Notes: a model not told the origin generated them from the sequence alone. DNA of 14,132 bases from JAVBLQ01 sp031553435 (GCA_031553435.1 JAVBLQ010000077.1:1-14132), one strand, 5' to 3'; shown: positions 1-8,853, counted from the stretch's first letter. A program made the numbers and translations.

Positions 1-131
1 CGCGAAGCGACTTGTGAATAATGAATGGTGAAGGTCGCTTCGCTCCTTGTGAATGTAGAAATATTTCTTTCACAGGGAGCGAAGCGACCTTCACCATTCT
101 CCATCTTTCACCAGCTTCACTAGTCGCTTCC
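1..131. repeat. Nested inverted-repeat element downstream of lepA
   Basis: Positions 23-53 and 69-99 are inverted copies, 30 of 31 bases pairing, separated by a 15-base loop that holds a perfect 12-base palindrome (57-68). A weaker outer pair, 3-18 with 116-131, matches 14 of 16. The motif GAAGCGAC occurs four times in alternating orientation. The element ends 4 bases beyond the lepA stop codon. No T-run follows the stem on the minus strand, so it is not a canonical intrinsic terminator, although it could stabilise the 3' end of the lepA mRNA. It looks like a REP- or MITE-like intergenic repeat; copies elsewhere in the genome cannot be seen from here. The element may continue past the left edge. 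Confidence 0.75.
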
Positions 132-135
132 CGAC

Positions 136-1923
136 TTAATCCAGCTTCAACACAGCAAGAAATGCTTTTTGCGGAACTTCCACATTTCCTACTTGTTTCA
201 TTCTTTTCTTTCCTTCTTTTTGTTTTTCCAACAACTTACGTTTGCGGGAAATATCTCCACCATAACATTTAGCAGTAACATCTTTGCGAACAGCTTTGAT
301 GGTTTCACGGGCAATGATTTTTGCTCCGATGGCTGCTTGTACAGCTACATCAAATTGTTGCCGGGGAATCAATTCTTTGAGCTTTTCACACATTCTCCGG
401 CCAAAACTAACAGCATTGTCAAAATGTGTCAGGGTAGACAATGCATCTACAGGTTCACCATTCAATAGAATATCCATTTTTACAAGTCTAGACTCGCGAT
501 AATCATGCATATGATAATCGAATGAGGCATAACCTTTGGAAATACTTTTCAGTTTATCGTAAAAATCAATGACAATTTCTCCGAGAGGAAGATCAAAAAT
601 AATTTCCATCCTATCGCCGGAAATATAATCTTGTTTGATCAGGATTCCTCGTTTGCCGAGACAAAGCGTCATGATCGGACCGATATAAGCAGTCCGGGTA
701 ATGATCGATGAGCGGATATATGGCTCTTCAATATAATCAATCAGTGTAGGATCCGGAAGCCCGGCAGGATTGTGAACTTCAGAACAGGTTCCTTTTTTAT
801 CATGCACTTTATAAGAAACGTTGGGAACTGTAGTAATTACATCCATATTAAACTCTCTGTCAAGACGTTCCTGAATTATCTCCATATGCAATAATCCAAG
901 GAAACCACAACGAAATCCAAAACCCAAAGCTACAGAAGATTCGGGTTGGAAAGTCAGGGATGCATCATTCAACTGTAATTTTTCAAGGGAAGATCTCAAG
1001 TCTTCGAAATCCTCACTATCAATGGGATACAAACCGGCAAAGACCATTGGTTTTACTTCTTCAAATCCGTCAATAGCTTTGTCACAAGGACGTTTTACGT
1101 GTGTAATCGTATCGCCGACTTTTACCTCTTTGGATGTTTTGATTCCCGAAATGATATATCCTACATTTCCACAGGTCATTTCGTTTTTTGGTACCATGTT
1201 TAATTTCAGAATACCGACTTCATCAGCTTCATATTCTTTTTCCGTTGCAACGAATTTTACCAAGTCATTTTTACGGATGGAGCCATTGACTATCTTAAAA
1301 TAAGCGATAATTCCACGGAATGGATTGAACATTGAATCAAAAATCAAGGCTTGTAACGGAGCATTGGGGTCTCCTTTAGGAGCCGGAATTTTTTCAATTA
1401 CCCTGTCCAGAATATCATATACGCCCTCGCCCGTCTTTCCACTTGCTCTGAGGATATCTGTACGCGGGCAACCAAGCAGTTCGACAATCTGATCTTCTAC
1501 CTCTTCCGGCATGGCATTGGGGAGGTCGATCTTATTTAATACGGGAATAATTTCCAAATCGTGTTCGATTGCCATATATAAATTGGAAATTGTTTGAGCC
1601 TGAATTCCCTGTGCAGCGTCAACTATCAACAATGCGCCTTCACATGCGGCAATCGAGCGGGAGACTTCATACGAAAAGTCAACGTGTCCCGGAGTATCAA
1701 TCAGGTTGAGTATATATTTTTCTCCTTTATAAACATATTCCATCTGGATGGCGTGACTTTTGATAGTGATTCCTCTTTCACGCTCCAAATCCATATTGTC
1801 TAAAACCTGATCTTGTAAATCTTTTTTATCAACAGTTTGAGTGTATTCAAGTAAACGATCAGCCAAGGTGCTTTTTCCATGGTCTATATGTGCGATAATA
1901 CAAAAATTCCGGATATTTTTCAT
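136..1923 (-). CDS. lepA: Elongation factor 4 (LepA), ribosomal back-translocating GTPase
   Basis: The 595-residue product has the usual LepA length and is a translational GTPase that acts on the elongating ribosome in the cytoplasm. Visible GTPase motifs are G1 AHIDHGKST (residues 11-19), the switch I region RERGITI (48-54), G3 DTPGH (76-80) and G4 NKID (130-133). The LepA-specific C-terminal domain is present, with YGGDISRKRKLLEKQKEGKK and the ending QKAFLAVLKLD. The start is placed at the ATG at 1923 because the family begins MKNIRNFCIIAHIDHGKST. An upstream TTG at 1971 in the same frame would only add residues encoded by an AATTGAC repeat. The gene stands alone between a hairpin repeat downstream and the tpx terminator upstream. 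Nothing in it looks damaged, and the family assignment is secure. Confidence 0.98.
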   Translation of the reverse strand: MKNIRNFCIIAHIDHGKSTLADRLLEYTQTVDKKDLQDQVLDNMDLERERGITIKSHAIQMEYVYKGEKYILNLIDTPGHVDFSYEVSRSIAACEGALLIVDAAQGIQAQTISNLYMAIEHDLEIIPVLNKIDLPNAMPEEVEDQIVELLGCPRTDILRASGKTGEGVYDILDRVIEKIPAPKGDPNAPLQALIFDSMFNPFRGIIAYFKIVNGSIRKNDLVKFVATEKEYEADEVGILKLNMVPKNEMTCGNVGYIISGIKTSKEVKVGDTITHVKRPCDKAIDGFEEVKPMVFAGLYPIDSEDFEDLRSSLEKLQLNDASLTFQPESSVALGFGFRCGFLGLLHMEIIQERLDREFNMDVITTVPNVSYKVHDKKGTCSEVHNPAGLPDPTLIDYIEEPYIRSSIITRTAYIGPIMTLCLGKRGILIKQDYISGDRMEIIFDLPLGEIVIDFYDKLKSISKGYASFDYHMHDYRESRLVKMDILLNGEPVDALSTLTHFDNAVSFGRRMCEKLKELIPRQQFDVAVQAAIGAKIIARETIKAVRKDVTAKCYGGDISRKRKLLEKQKEGKKRMKQVGNVEVPQKAFLAVLKLD

Positions 1924-1929
1924 TTTTTG

Positions 1930-2035
1930 TAATTGACAATTGAGAATTGAGAATTGACAATTAGAAAACAAATTTGATCTTAATCAACAGACAATTGTTT
2001 TTATTTTCAATTGTCAATTTTTAATTGTCAATTTT
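1930..2035. repeat. AATTGACAATT-type short repeats upstream of lepA
   Basis: The unit AATTGACAATT occurs at 1931-1941 and 1952-1962, linked by AATTGAG spacers. Its reverse complement AATTGTCAATT occurs at 2009-2019 and 2023-2033. The two blocks can pair into a long AT-rich hairpin within the presumed lepA leader. They create a false in-frame N-terminal extension of lepA. Similar low-complexity repeats beside gene starts are common in Bacteroidales genomes, from general knowledge. A function as a regulatory leader is possible but unsupported. Confidence 0.7.
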
Positions 2036-2043
2036 TAAGGTTA

Positions 2044-2051
2044 CAAAGTTA
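2044..2051 (-). promoter_or_regulatory. Possible -7 promoter box for lepA
   Basis: The minus strand reads TAACTTTG, a match to the Bacteroidota -7 consensus TAnnTTTG, about 120 bases before the lepA start. No TTTG -33 box is seen at 19-21 bases upstream, so this is a half match. If it is used, the mRNA leader contains the AATTGAC repeats. Confidence 0.35.
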
Positions 2052-2084
2052 ACAAAATCCACTGAGAAATAAGGTATGCTAACG

Positions 2085-2111
2085 AAAAAAGGTTGCCGGT
2101 AACCGGCAACC
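2085..2111 (-). terminator. Intrinsic terminator of tpx
   Basis: On the minus strand a GC-rich stem with perfect 10-base arms (GGTTGCCGGT / ACCGGCAACC) and one central base lies at 2091-2111. It is followed directly by six T residues (2085-2090). It sits about 40 bases after the tpx stop codon and before lepA, so it should end tpx transcription and separate the two genes. No T-run follows on the plus strand. Confidence 0.85.
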
Positions 2112-2153
2112 CTCAATCACTAACCCTTAACTTTAACCAATGAAAAACAAAAT

Positions 2154-2654
2154 TTATTGTATATGGGCTATCGCAGCTTCGTAATTAGGTTCTTGTGCAA
2201 TTTCAGGCACAAGTTCTGAGTAAACCACCGTTCCGGATTCATCTATTACCACAACGGCTCTTGCCAGCAATCCTTTCAATGGACCATCAGTCATCAACAA
2301 TCCATAGTCTTCGCCAAAAGCAGGAGATCTGAACACTGAAAGCGGTTTTACGTTTTGAATTCCTTCTGTTGTACAAAATCTGTTATGTGCAAAAGGCAAA
2401 TCATGGGAAATAGTAAGTACGACTGTATCTTTCAAACTTGCAGCCTCTTTGTTAAATCGCCTCACAGAAGCAGCACATACACCAGTATCCAAACTTGGAA
2501 ATATATTTAAAATTACTTTTTTACTCTTTAAATCAGATAAAGATAATTCACTAAGATCTGTTTGAACAAGTTGAAATTCAGGAGCTTTACTTCCATTTGC
2601 AGGAAGTTGTCCGTCTGTGTGAACGTTTGTTCCTTTGAAGGTTATAATTGACAT
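2154..2654 (-). CDS. tpx: Thiol peroxidase, atypical 2-Cys peroxiredoxin (Tpx)
   Basis: The 166-residue product is a thioredoxin-fold peroxiredoxin that reduces hydrogen peroxide and organic hydroperoxides using thioredoxin as electron donor; the Tpx of E. coli is periplasmic, but no signal peptide is seen here. The peroxidatic cysteine is Cys60 in the motif FPSLDTGVC and the resolving cysteine is Cys94 in NRFC, matching the Cys61/Cys95 pair of E. coli Tpx. The signature DGPLKGLLARAVVVIDE follows, and the length is typical. The start at 2654 is an ATG and aligns with the family N-terminus. It is monocistronic, closed by the terminator at 2085-2111. No TAnnTTTG promoter is evident directly upstream, so its control is not resolved here. 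Confidence 0.97.
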   Translation of the reverse strand: MSIITFKGTNVHTDGQLPANGSKAPEFQLVQTDLSELSLSDLKSKKVILNIFPSLDTGVCAASVRRFNKEAASLKDTVVLTISHDLPFAHNRFCTTEGIQNVKPLSVFRSPAFGEDYGLLMTDGPLKGLLARAVVVIDESGTVVYSELVPEIAQEPNYEAAIAHIQ

Positions 2655-2763
2655 ATTATAGTATAATTAGATATAAAAGTTTCTACTAATGTTTTTTCTT
2701 TTTATATCTCTAAAACAACAGGAAAGTGAAAAGGTTTTAGCAATTACGCAATATTAACATATT

Positions 2764-3396
2764 TTATTGTTTGCGAGAATATGAATAATTCCGTCTTTCT
2801 TCAACAACAAGAATATTTTTTGACTTGAAAGTTTCGTATTTTCCAATCAAATCTTCTTCATTGATTATGATTTTATTCTTTCTGGTTTGATATTTGAAAA
2901 TTCTTGATATTACATGTCCGATAGGCTTACAAATACATCCATTATACAGTTTTACCTTGTTATTATATGTCTTTTTTTGTTTGGCAATGTCTTTTTCTAT
3001 ACTAATAATTTGATCTGTTGTATTGATTGCCTCCACATCCAGTTTTAAGAATGGAATTATATTAAGAAAATCAAAGTAATCGATTATAAGATCAGTCATT
3101 TTGTTTGAAAGATGTATCTTTTCGTCTATAATCTTTGCATTCAGAAAATCTGTTTTCATCTTTGCAAATTTAGCTATCAGGATGGGATCTTCTTTGGGTA
3201 ATGATTTTAAAACGATAATTATCGATTGAATAGATTCAAATTTCTTCTTTAAAATATTTTCAATAATTTTTGCATCTTCTTTTAATTGTCTTTTCACAAC
3301 ATAAAATTGTATAATCCGGAATAGAAAATATCCGAAAAGACAACAAAGAATAATCAATCCAATGTGAACATGGACATATGAGCTTAAAGTTTCCAT
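2764..3396 (-). CDS. Membrane-anchored LemA-like protein
   Basis: The 210-residue product is a small protein with one N-terminal membrane segment (about residues 10-32, rich in I, L, C and F) and then a charged, mostly helical cytoplasmic-type region. The stretch IEKDIAKQKKTYNNKVKLYN (about 133-152), followed by a short hydrophobic turn, resembles the last helices of LemA proteins, where an RxxYNxxVxxYN pattern precedes a proline- or glycine-containing hydrophobic loop. LemA proteins are membrane helical-bundle proteins of uncertain function. The match is distant: the second half (residues 171-210) is lysine-rich and does not match. The ATG at 3396 is preferred; an in-frame TTG at 3444 would add 16 residues. 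The gene is isolated and may use the promoter at 3594-3623. Confidence 0.6.
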   Translation of the reverse strand: METLSSYVHVHIGLIILCCLFGYFLFRIIQFYVVKRQLKEDAKIIENILKKKFESIQSIIIVLKSLPKEDPILIAKFAKMKTDFLNAKIIDEKIHLSNKMTDLIIDYFDFLNIIPFLKLDVEAINTTDQIISIEKDIAKQKKTYNNKVKLYNGCICKPIGHVISRIFKYQTRKNKIIINEEDLIGKYETFKSKNILVVEERRNYSYSRKQ

Positions 3397-3593
3397 GAAT
3401 TTATTATATGATATTTTTGACAATAAAAACAAACAAAAATTCAAAAATAATCACAATTTCAAAAATAACTTACAAATAACAATATTAATTTATGGTGATC
3501 TTATTAGGTTTAATTAGCAAGAATTACCTACAGATAAAGAGTTTAATAGTTTCGTATGTTATTTTTTACAGTATATGTTTAATGAATATTCCC

Positions 3594-3623
3594 CAAAGAT
3601 AGTTAAAAAATAATATATTCAAA
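3594..3623 (-). promoter_or_regulatory. Bacteroidota-type promoter for the LemA-like gene
   Basis: The minus strand has TTTG (3620-3623), an 18-base spacer and TATCTTTG (3594-3601). This is close to the Bacteroidota consensus TTTG-N19-21-TAnnTTTG. The -33 box overlaps the last codons and stop of uvrA. The leader to the ATG at 3396 would be about 190 bases, and I see no gene in it. Confidence 0.5.
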
Positions 3624-6459
3624 CAATTTCTTGTTTTAAAAATTGTGCAGTATAACTTTTTTCATTCAAAATAATTTTTTCCGGAGTACCAGTGAGAAGT
3701 ATTTTGCCTCCGTTTTTACCTCCTTCCGGGCCCATGTCAATAATATAATCTGCCGATTTTATGATGTCTAAATTGTGCTCGATGACAACAAGTGTATTTC
3801 CTTTGTCAACCAGGCGATTCAATACAATCAATAGAATCCGTATGTCTTCAAAATGCAATCCGGTGGTTGGTTCGTCCAAAACGTATAAAGTTTTTCCTGT
3901 GTCACGTTTGGCCAATTCGGATGCCAATTTGACCCGTTGATTTTCTCCTCCGGAAAGTGTGGTCGAAGGCTGCCCTAAACGCACATAACCAAGTCCCACA
4001 TCTTGTAAAACTTTTATTTTGTGAAGAATATGGGGAACGTTTTCAAAAAATTCCACAGCCATATTAATAGTCATATCCAACACATCTGCGATGGATTTTC
4101 CTTTATATCGGACTTCCAATGTTTCTCTGTTGTAGCGCTTTCCGTGACAGTCTTCGCATGGAACGTAAACATCTGGCAGGAAGTTCATTTCGATGGTTTT
4201 ATATCCGTTCCCGCCACAAGTTTCACATCTTCCTCCTGCAACATTGAATGAAAAGCGACCAGGCTTATACCCCCTGATTTTGGCTTCGGGAAGTTCCACA
4301 AATAAATTCCGTATATCGGAAAAAACTCCTGTATAGGTTGCCGGATTAGATCTGGGAGTTCGTCCTATCGGAGATTGATCTACACTGACTATTTTGTCGA
4401 CATTTTCAATCCCTTCGATCGAGGCATAAGGTAATGGGTCTTGTAATGACCTGTAAAAATGCTGACTTAAAATAGGTTGTAATGTTCCGTTGACAAGACT
4501 TGATTTTCCGCTTCCGGATACGCCTGTGATACAGATGAATTTTCCCAATGGAAAAGACACATCGACGTTTTTCAGGTTGTTTCCCGAAGCGCCTTTGATA
4601 GTGATCTGTTTCCCGTTTCCTTCTCTTCTTTTGGCTGGGATCTCGATTGTTCTTTCTTCATTAAGATAGGATGAAGTCAGTGTTTTTGCTTTCAACATTT
4701 TCTGTGGAGTTCCTGCGAATACAAGTTCTCCTCCGTATCTTCCGGCTTTCGGACCTAAGTCGATAATGTAATCGGCATTGAGCATCATATCTTTATCATG
4801 TTCAACTACAATGACTGAATTACCAGAATCTCTCAATTGTTTCAAAGAATTAATTAATTTCATATTATCTCTTTGATGGAGGCCAATGCTCGGTTCGTCG
4901 AGGATATAAAGTACATTAACTAATTGCGATCCGATTTGAGTAGCGAGGCGAATACGCTGGCTTTCTCCACCTGACAATGAGGCTGAGGCTCTGTTCATTG
5001 AAAGATAGTTTAACCCTACATCCAGCAAAAAAGAAATACGGTTTTTTATTTCTTTCAATATTTCGCCGGCAATCTGTTTTTGTTTCTCATTCAACTGACT
5101 GTCAATATTATTTACCCAATCATTGAGAATTGAAATATCCATTCCGGATATTTCAGCAATATTTTTACCTGCTATTTTGTAATGAAGAGATTCCTTATTC
5201 AATTTTTGTCCGTGACATTCAGGACAGGTCACTGTTTTCACGAATTGTCCCGCCCATTTTTGAGCGACTGCGGATGTTTCATTTTCCTGTTGAATGGAAA
5301 TATATTTGACAACTCCTTCAAAACTAATAAAATAGTTGGAATTATTACCTAATGCTTCGTTCTTAATTTGTAACCGCTCATCAGTACCATTCAGGATTTC
5401 ATCCAAGGCTTCTTCGGGTAGATCCTTGATGGAAGTCTTGATCGTAACACCGTATTTTTCACAAATAGCCTCGATTTGCCAGAAAATGAGAGAGTTTTTG
5501 TATTTTCCCAATGGCACAATTCCTCCCTGATAAATATTTTGCGACGGATTGGGAATAATCTTATCCATATCTATCTGATTGATAATTCCCAGTCCTTTAC
5601 ATTTAGGACAAGCTCCCTGTGGAGAATTGAATGAAAAGTTATGGGGCGCGGGTTCGCTATATGAGAGTCCTGTAGTCGGACACATCAAGCGTTTGCTGAA
5701 ATGGCTTATGGAGTTGTTTTCATCATCCAGTATCATGACAAGTCCATCACCCTGCTTCATAGCAGTGGCAACGCTTCCTTTCAATCTTTTTTCATCTTTA
5801 GACGAAACAACCAACTTGTCGATTACAATTTCAACGCTATGATTTTTGTAACGATCCAATTTTAATCCGGGAATGACCTCTTTTAATTCTCCGTCGATAC
5901 GAACGTTCAGATATCCTTTCTTTCTGATTTGTTCAAAAAGTTCCTTGTAATGGCCTTTGCGGTTACGAACGACCGGAGCCAGAAGATATATTTTTTTTCC
6001 GTTGAAACGATTCAGTATCAATTGGAGAATCTGTTCTTCGGTATATTTTACCATTTTTTCTCCCGTATTGAATGAATAGGCTTCGCCTGCGCGGGCATAT
6101 AATAACCGGAAAAAATCGTAGATTTCAGTGGTGGTTCCCACCGTAGAACGGGGATTTCTGTTGGTTGTTTTTTGTTCAATGGAGATAACTGGGCTTAATC
6201 CGCTTATTTTGTCAACATCCGGCCGCTCCAGATTTCCTAAAAAATTGCGGGCGTAAGCAGAAAAAGTTTCGATGTATCTTCTTTGTCCTTCGGCAAATAT
6301 GGTATCGAATGCCAAAGATGATTTTCCACTACCGCTCAGTCCGGTAATGACCACAAATTTATTCCGGGGTATATCAACATCTATATTTTTCAGATTGTGT
6401 ACGCGCGCTCCTTGCACGCTTACATGCTCCAATTCTTCGATTCGGTCTTGTAGTTCCAT
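3619..6459 (-). CDS. uvrA: UvrABC excinuclease subunit A
   Basis: The 946-residue product has full UvrA length. It is the damage-recognition ATPase of nucleotide excision repair, loading UvrB on distorted DNA. It carries two ABC ATPase modules. The first has Walker A GLSGSGKSS (40-48), signature LSGGES (495-500) and Walker B YILDEPSIGLH (518-528). The second has Walker A GVSGSGKSS (646-654), signature LSGGEN (835-840) and Walker B YVLDEPTTGLH (859-869). The second zinc module is intact: Cys745, Cys748, Cys768, Cys771. The first has Cys260, Cys284 and Cys287, but the usual second cysteine is Thr263 (motif CPTTG). A CPEC pair lies at 412-415. The ATG at 6459 is 2 bases after the stop of the upstream transglycosylase gene, so the two are probably translated from one mRNA. 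Confidence 0.98.
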   Translation of the reverse strand: MELQDRIEELEHVSVQGARVHNLKNIDVDIPRNKFVVITGLSGSGKSSLAFDTIFAEGQRRYIETFSAYARNFLGNLERPDVDKISGLSPVISIEQKTTNRNPRSTVGTTTEIYDFFRLLYARAGEAYSFNTGEKMVKYTEEQILQLILNRFNGKKIYLLAPVVRNRKGHYKELFEQIRKKGYLNVRIDGELKEVIPGLKLDRYKNHSVEIVIDKLVVSSKDEKRLKGSVATAMKQGDGLVMILDDENNSISHFSKRLMCPTTGLSYSEPAPHNFSFNSPQGACPKCKGLGIINQIDMDKIIPNPSQNIYQGGIVPLGKYKNSLIFWQIEAICEKYGVTIKTSIKDLPEEALDEILNGTDERLQIKNEALGNNSNYFISFEGVVKYISIQQENETSAVAQKWAGQFVKTVTCPECHGQKLNKESLHYKIAGKNIAEISGMDISILNDWVNNIDSQLNEKQKQIAGEILKEIKNRISFLLDVGLNYLSMNRASASLSGGESQRIRLATQIGSQLVNVLYILDEPSIGLHQRDNMKLINSLKQLRDSGNSVIVVEHDKDMMLNADYIIDLGPKAGRYGGELVFAGTPQKMLKAKTLTSSYLNEERTIEIPAKRREGNGKQITIKGASGNNLKNVDVSFPLGKFICITGVSGSGKSSLVNGTLQPILSQHFYRSLQDPLPYASIEGIENVDKIVSVDQSPIGRTPRSNPATYTGVFSDIRNLFVELPEAKIRGYKPGRFSFNVAGGRCETCGGNGYKTIEMNFLPDVYVPCEDCHGKRYNRETLEVRYKGKSIADVLDMTINMAVEFFENVPHILHKIKVLQDVGLGYVRLGQPSTTLSGGENQRVKLASELAKRDTGKTLYVLDEPTTGLHFEDIRILLIVLNRLVDKGNTLVVIEHNLDIIKSADYIIDMGPEGGKNGGKILLTGTPEKIILNEKSYTAQFLKQEIV

Positions 6460-6461
6460 AG

Positions 6462-7430
6462 TTAATCTGCAATCCAGGCTTTGTTATGTACCTTTATTCT
6501 GGAAGTATCATAATACATATTTTCTTTGACGGGAATATCGATCAAATATGTCCTTCCGTTGGTTTTCAAACCTCTGTCCCTCAACCAGGGATTAAATGTT
6601 TTTAAAAGATAATAATTAATGTCATATTTTCTTGCAAAATCGGCAAAATCAAGAATGTCTTGTGATACTTTTACTGTTTGCGTCTCGATCGTCGGATAAA
6701 GATTTTCTTTTTTAAGAATAAAACCATATTTATATGGGTTCGAAAAAATTTCTTTCATAGCCATAATGCGAAATACATAACGGGAAGTTTCTTCAACCAA
6801 TAAAAGATCAAATGCACTGTCAACCTGCTGTTTGCTCAGTTCGGAAGAAATACGTCCCATTCCTCCATTGTAAGATGCGGCTACGCTTACCCAGTCGCCA
6901 TATTTCCTGTAGGCATCACTCAGGTACCTACAGGCGGCTTGAGTGGATTTAACGATGTGATAACGTTCGTCAACTTGTGTATTGATTTCCAACCCGTATA
7001 TTCGCCCGGTATCTTCCATAAATTGCCACAATCCGACGGCTTTTGCTTTGGAAATGGCTCTTTCATCCAATGAGCTTTCGATAACGGCTAAGTATTTAAA
7101 ATCGTCAGGGATATTGTTTTCCTGTAATATCGGTTCTATGATAGGAAAATATCTGTTAGCTTTCTTGATAAGAAGCATCGTAGTTGAGTGTAAGTAGGTG
7201 AACGAGTTGATTTCCCGGTCATATCTTTCACGCATGTCAAAACGAGTCAAATCGACTTTCTGACTACAAAATTCAACACTGGAAGGGATATCAACGGATG
7301 TTGTTGCAAACGGCACTCCACGTTTTCGTTCTTCGGGAGATAACGCATTTTCTTTTAAACTGGATAAAAAAAGCGCAGTAAAGGATATTGCGATTAGAGC
7401 AATGGCTGTGATGATGTATTTTAGTTTCAT
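6462..7430 (-). CDS. Membrane-bound lytic murein transglycosylase, MltD-like (SLT domain)
   Basis: The 322-residue product cleaves the glycan strands of peptidoglycan with formation of 1,6-anhydro ends. An N-terminal hydrophobic segment (about 5-24) is a signal peptide or membrane anchor; there is no lipobox cysteine. The SLT (GH23) domain spans about 100-220, with catalytic Glu118 in LAVIESSLD, then GLWQFM (133-138) and ASYNGG (185-190). This arrangement is that of MltD-type enzymes, but no typical LysM repeat can be recognised in the C-terminal 100 residues. Its start overlaps the stop of the upstream gene by four bases (ATGA, 7427-7430), and uvrA follows after 2 bases. That makes it the middle gene of a three-gene operon. 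The family assignment is firm; the exact subfamily is less so. Confidence 0.92.
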   Translation of the reverse strand: MKLKYIITAIALIAISFTALFLSSLKENALSPEERKRGVPFATTSVDIPSSVEFCSQKVDLTRFDMRERYDREINSFTYLHSTTMLLIKKANRYFPIIEPILQENNIPDDFKYLAVIESSLDERAISKAKAVGLWQFMEDTGRIYGLEINTQVDERYHIVKSTQAACRYLSDAYRKYGDWVSVAASYNGGMGRISSELSKQQVDSAFDLLLVEETSRYVFRIMAMKEIFSNPYKYGFILKKENLYPTIETQTVKVSQDILDFADFARKYDINYYLLKTFNPWLRDRGLKTNGRTYLIDIPVKENMYYDTSRIKVHNKAWIAD

Positions 7431-8725
7431 TTAGGTCTCAAAATATTAACGTGTCCTTTTTTTAAATATTCTACTCCGTCGGATCCGGTCGCTTGAATGA
7501 TGTAAAAATAAGTGCCCGGAGGAACGTATTTCCCGTTTACTTTTCCATCCCAGCCCTGAGCCGGATCATCCCATTTGTAAAGTTGATTGCCCCATCGATT
7601 TAAAATAGTACAAGTGAATTTTGAAATGGATTTATATGCCACTTTAAATTCATCATTGACTCCGGGCGATGTTGCCGGTGAAAATACATTGGGAACATCG
7701 ATGAATGATTCGTATACGGTTATTGTGTATGTCTGGGATGTATCTATGCAGGTTGATGTCCTGTCGGTGACTTCCAACTGGGCTATATACGTACCGCTTC
7801 CTTCAAATACATAATGCAAAGTTTCATCAGTATAACGGACTATCGGATTATCCGGTCCATCTTCTTTTTTGTATATTTTCCAGACAAAAAAGGAGGCAAC
7901 CGGCTTATTGGCGTATCCTGTGAATGTGATATCTATCGGGGCAGAGCCTCCCAAATCGCCTTCGGTTGGAGGCGGATTATCTTCATTCGGATTATCTCTT
8001 TCCTGCTTTACATAACTTTTTTGTGCGGAAACAGCTATGGCTTTGTATGCTGCACTTTCAATTTTATTGTCTATTCCGAAATGGGAAGAAAAATCATCTG
8101 ATAAGGTGAATTTTGTATCTTGCAAAGGTGCGTCTATTGTAATTTCCCGAACAAATCCGGCAAGAGATTTTGTGACATCAATCACTTGATATCCAGGCAA
8201 ACTTTGATTCCATTGCTGGGTTTCATAATTTAATGTGTATTTGCGTGTTACTGTTCCGGGACTTCCATTGGGCAGATAATATTTGATTTCCGGAGCCGAC
8301 ATTCCTGCAAGCAATTTTAAGAATTGACATTTATCGTCACTTTCGATGGTTTCAAGAGATTGAAAAGCAACGGGATATTGGGTATAATCGGTAATCCAGA
8401 TATATCCTTCGACAATTCCATCTGTTGTAACATAATAAGCATAGTCTGAATCCAGATTGGTTATTTCGGATCGGGAACCGCTTTGTGTAAAAGGAATTGT
8501 TTCTGGTGTCAAACTATTGTTGTAACGAAACCATTGATGGCTTCCGGGGCCGTCAAAACTGATGGAAGATGCGTTTAATCCGTATAATAAGTAAACTTGA
8601 AATTTTTTTGTTCCGTAGCTGTTTTCTCCAACAACCAAGGGGCTTCCTTGTCCTCCTGTAACCGTATATTGGGCAAAACAGGAAAGGGTACACAACCATA
8701 GCGCCAAAACAAATATTTTTTTCAT
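7427..8725 (-). CDS. Secreted PKD-domain protein with type IX secretion (type B) C-terminal sorting domain
   Basis: The 432-residue product starts with a clear signal peptide, MKKIFVLALWLCTLSCFAQ. An unassigned beta-rich region covers about 20-240, and a short proline/acid-rich linker (NPNEDNPPPTEGD) comes at about 245-257. A PKD-like domain lies at about 264-338, with the end GTYIAQLEVTD. The last 90 residues form the gliding-motility-associated C-terminal domain: VPNVFSP (344-350), NRWGNQLY (376-383), GWDGK (391-395), PPGTYFY (402-408). Such domains direct export by the Bacteroidota type IX system to the cell surface. The start at 8725 is chosen over an ATG at 8794 because the signal peptide begins there and a TATCTTTG promoter box lies only 6 bases upstream. 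It leads the operon with the transglycosylase and uvrA genes. Confidence 0.9.
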   Translation of the reverse strand: MKKIFVLALWLCTLSCFAQYTVTGGQGSPLVVGENSYGTKKFQVYLLYGLNASSISFDGPGSHQWFRYNNSLTPETIPFTQSGSRSEITNLDSDYAYYVTTDGIVEGYIWITDYTQYPVAFQSLETIESDDKCQFLKLLAGMSAPEIKYYLPNGSPGTVTRKYTLNYETQQWNQSLPGYQVIDVTKSLAGFVREITIDAPLQDTKFTLSDDFSSHFGIDNKIESAAYKAIAVSAQKSYVKQERDNPNEDNPPPTEGDLGGSAPIDITFTGYANKPVASFFVWKIYKKEDGPDNPIVRYTDETLHYVFEGSGTYIAQLEVTDRTSTCIDTSQTYTITVYESFIDVPNVFSPATSPGVNDEFKVAYKSISKFTCTILNRWGNQLYKWDDPAQGWDGKVNGKYVPPGTYFYIIQATGSDGVEYLKKGHVNILRPK

Positions 8726-8730
8726 AGGCG

Positions 8731-8738
8731 CAAAGATA
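8731..8738 (-). promoter_or_regulatory. -7 promoter box of the secreted protein / transglycosylase / uvrA operon
   Basis: The minus strand reads TATCTTTG, a perfect TAnnTTTG match, ending 5 bases before the ATG at 8725. Transcription would start at or near the start codon, giving a leaderless or nearly leaderless mRNA. No TTTG is seen at the -33 position, which falls in the GAAGAAT repeats. Confidence 0.55.
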
Positions 8739-8749
8739 ATACTTTTATA

Positions 8750-8780
8750 GTGAAGAATGAAGAATGAAGAGTGAAGAATT
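8750..8780. repeat. GAAGAAT tandem repeat in the divergent promoter region
   Basis: About four degenerate copies of a 7-9 base unit (GTGAAGAAT, GAAGAAT, GAAGA, GTGAAGAAT) run in tandem between two divergent genes. It produces a false N-terminal extension of the minus-strand secreted protein. It looks like the low-complexity intergenic repeats common in Bacteroidales. Confidence 0.65.
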
Positions 8781-8853
8781 TGCGTTAAAAACATTTGAAC
8801 GATTTTTCACTTTTTGTTCTTAAAAACAATTTAAATTTTCAAAATGAAACCGA

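Noticed and set aside
7814..8101. Plus-strand 95-codon frame inside the secreted PKD protein gene
   Set aside because: The minus strand codes for a protein with signal peptide, PKD and sorting domains; the plus frame is a shadow.
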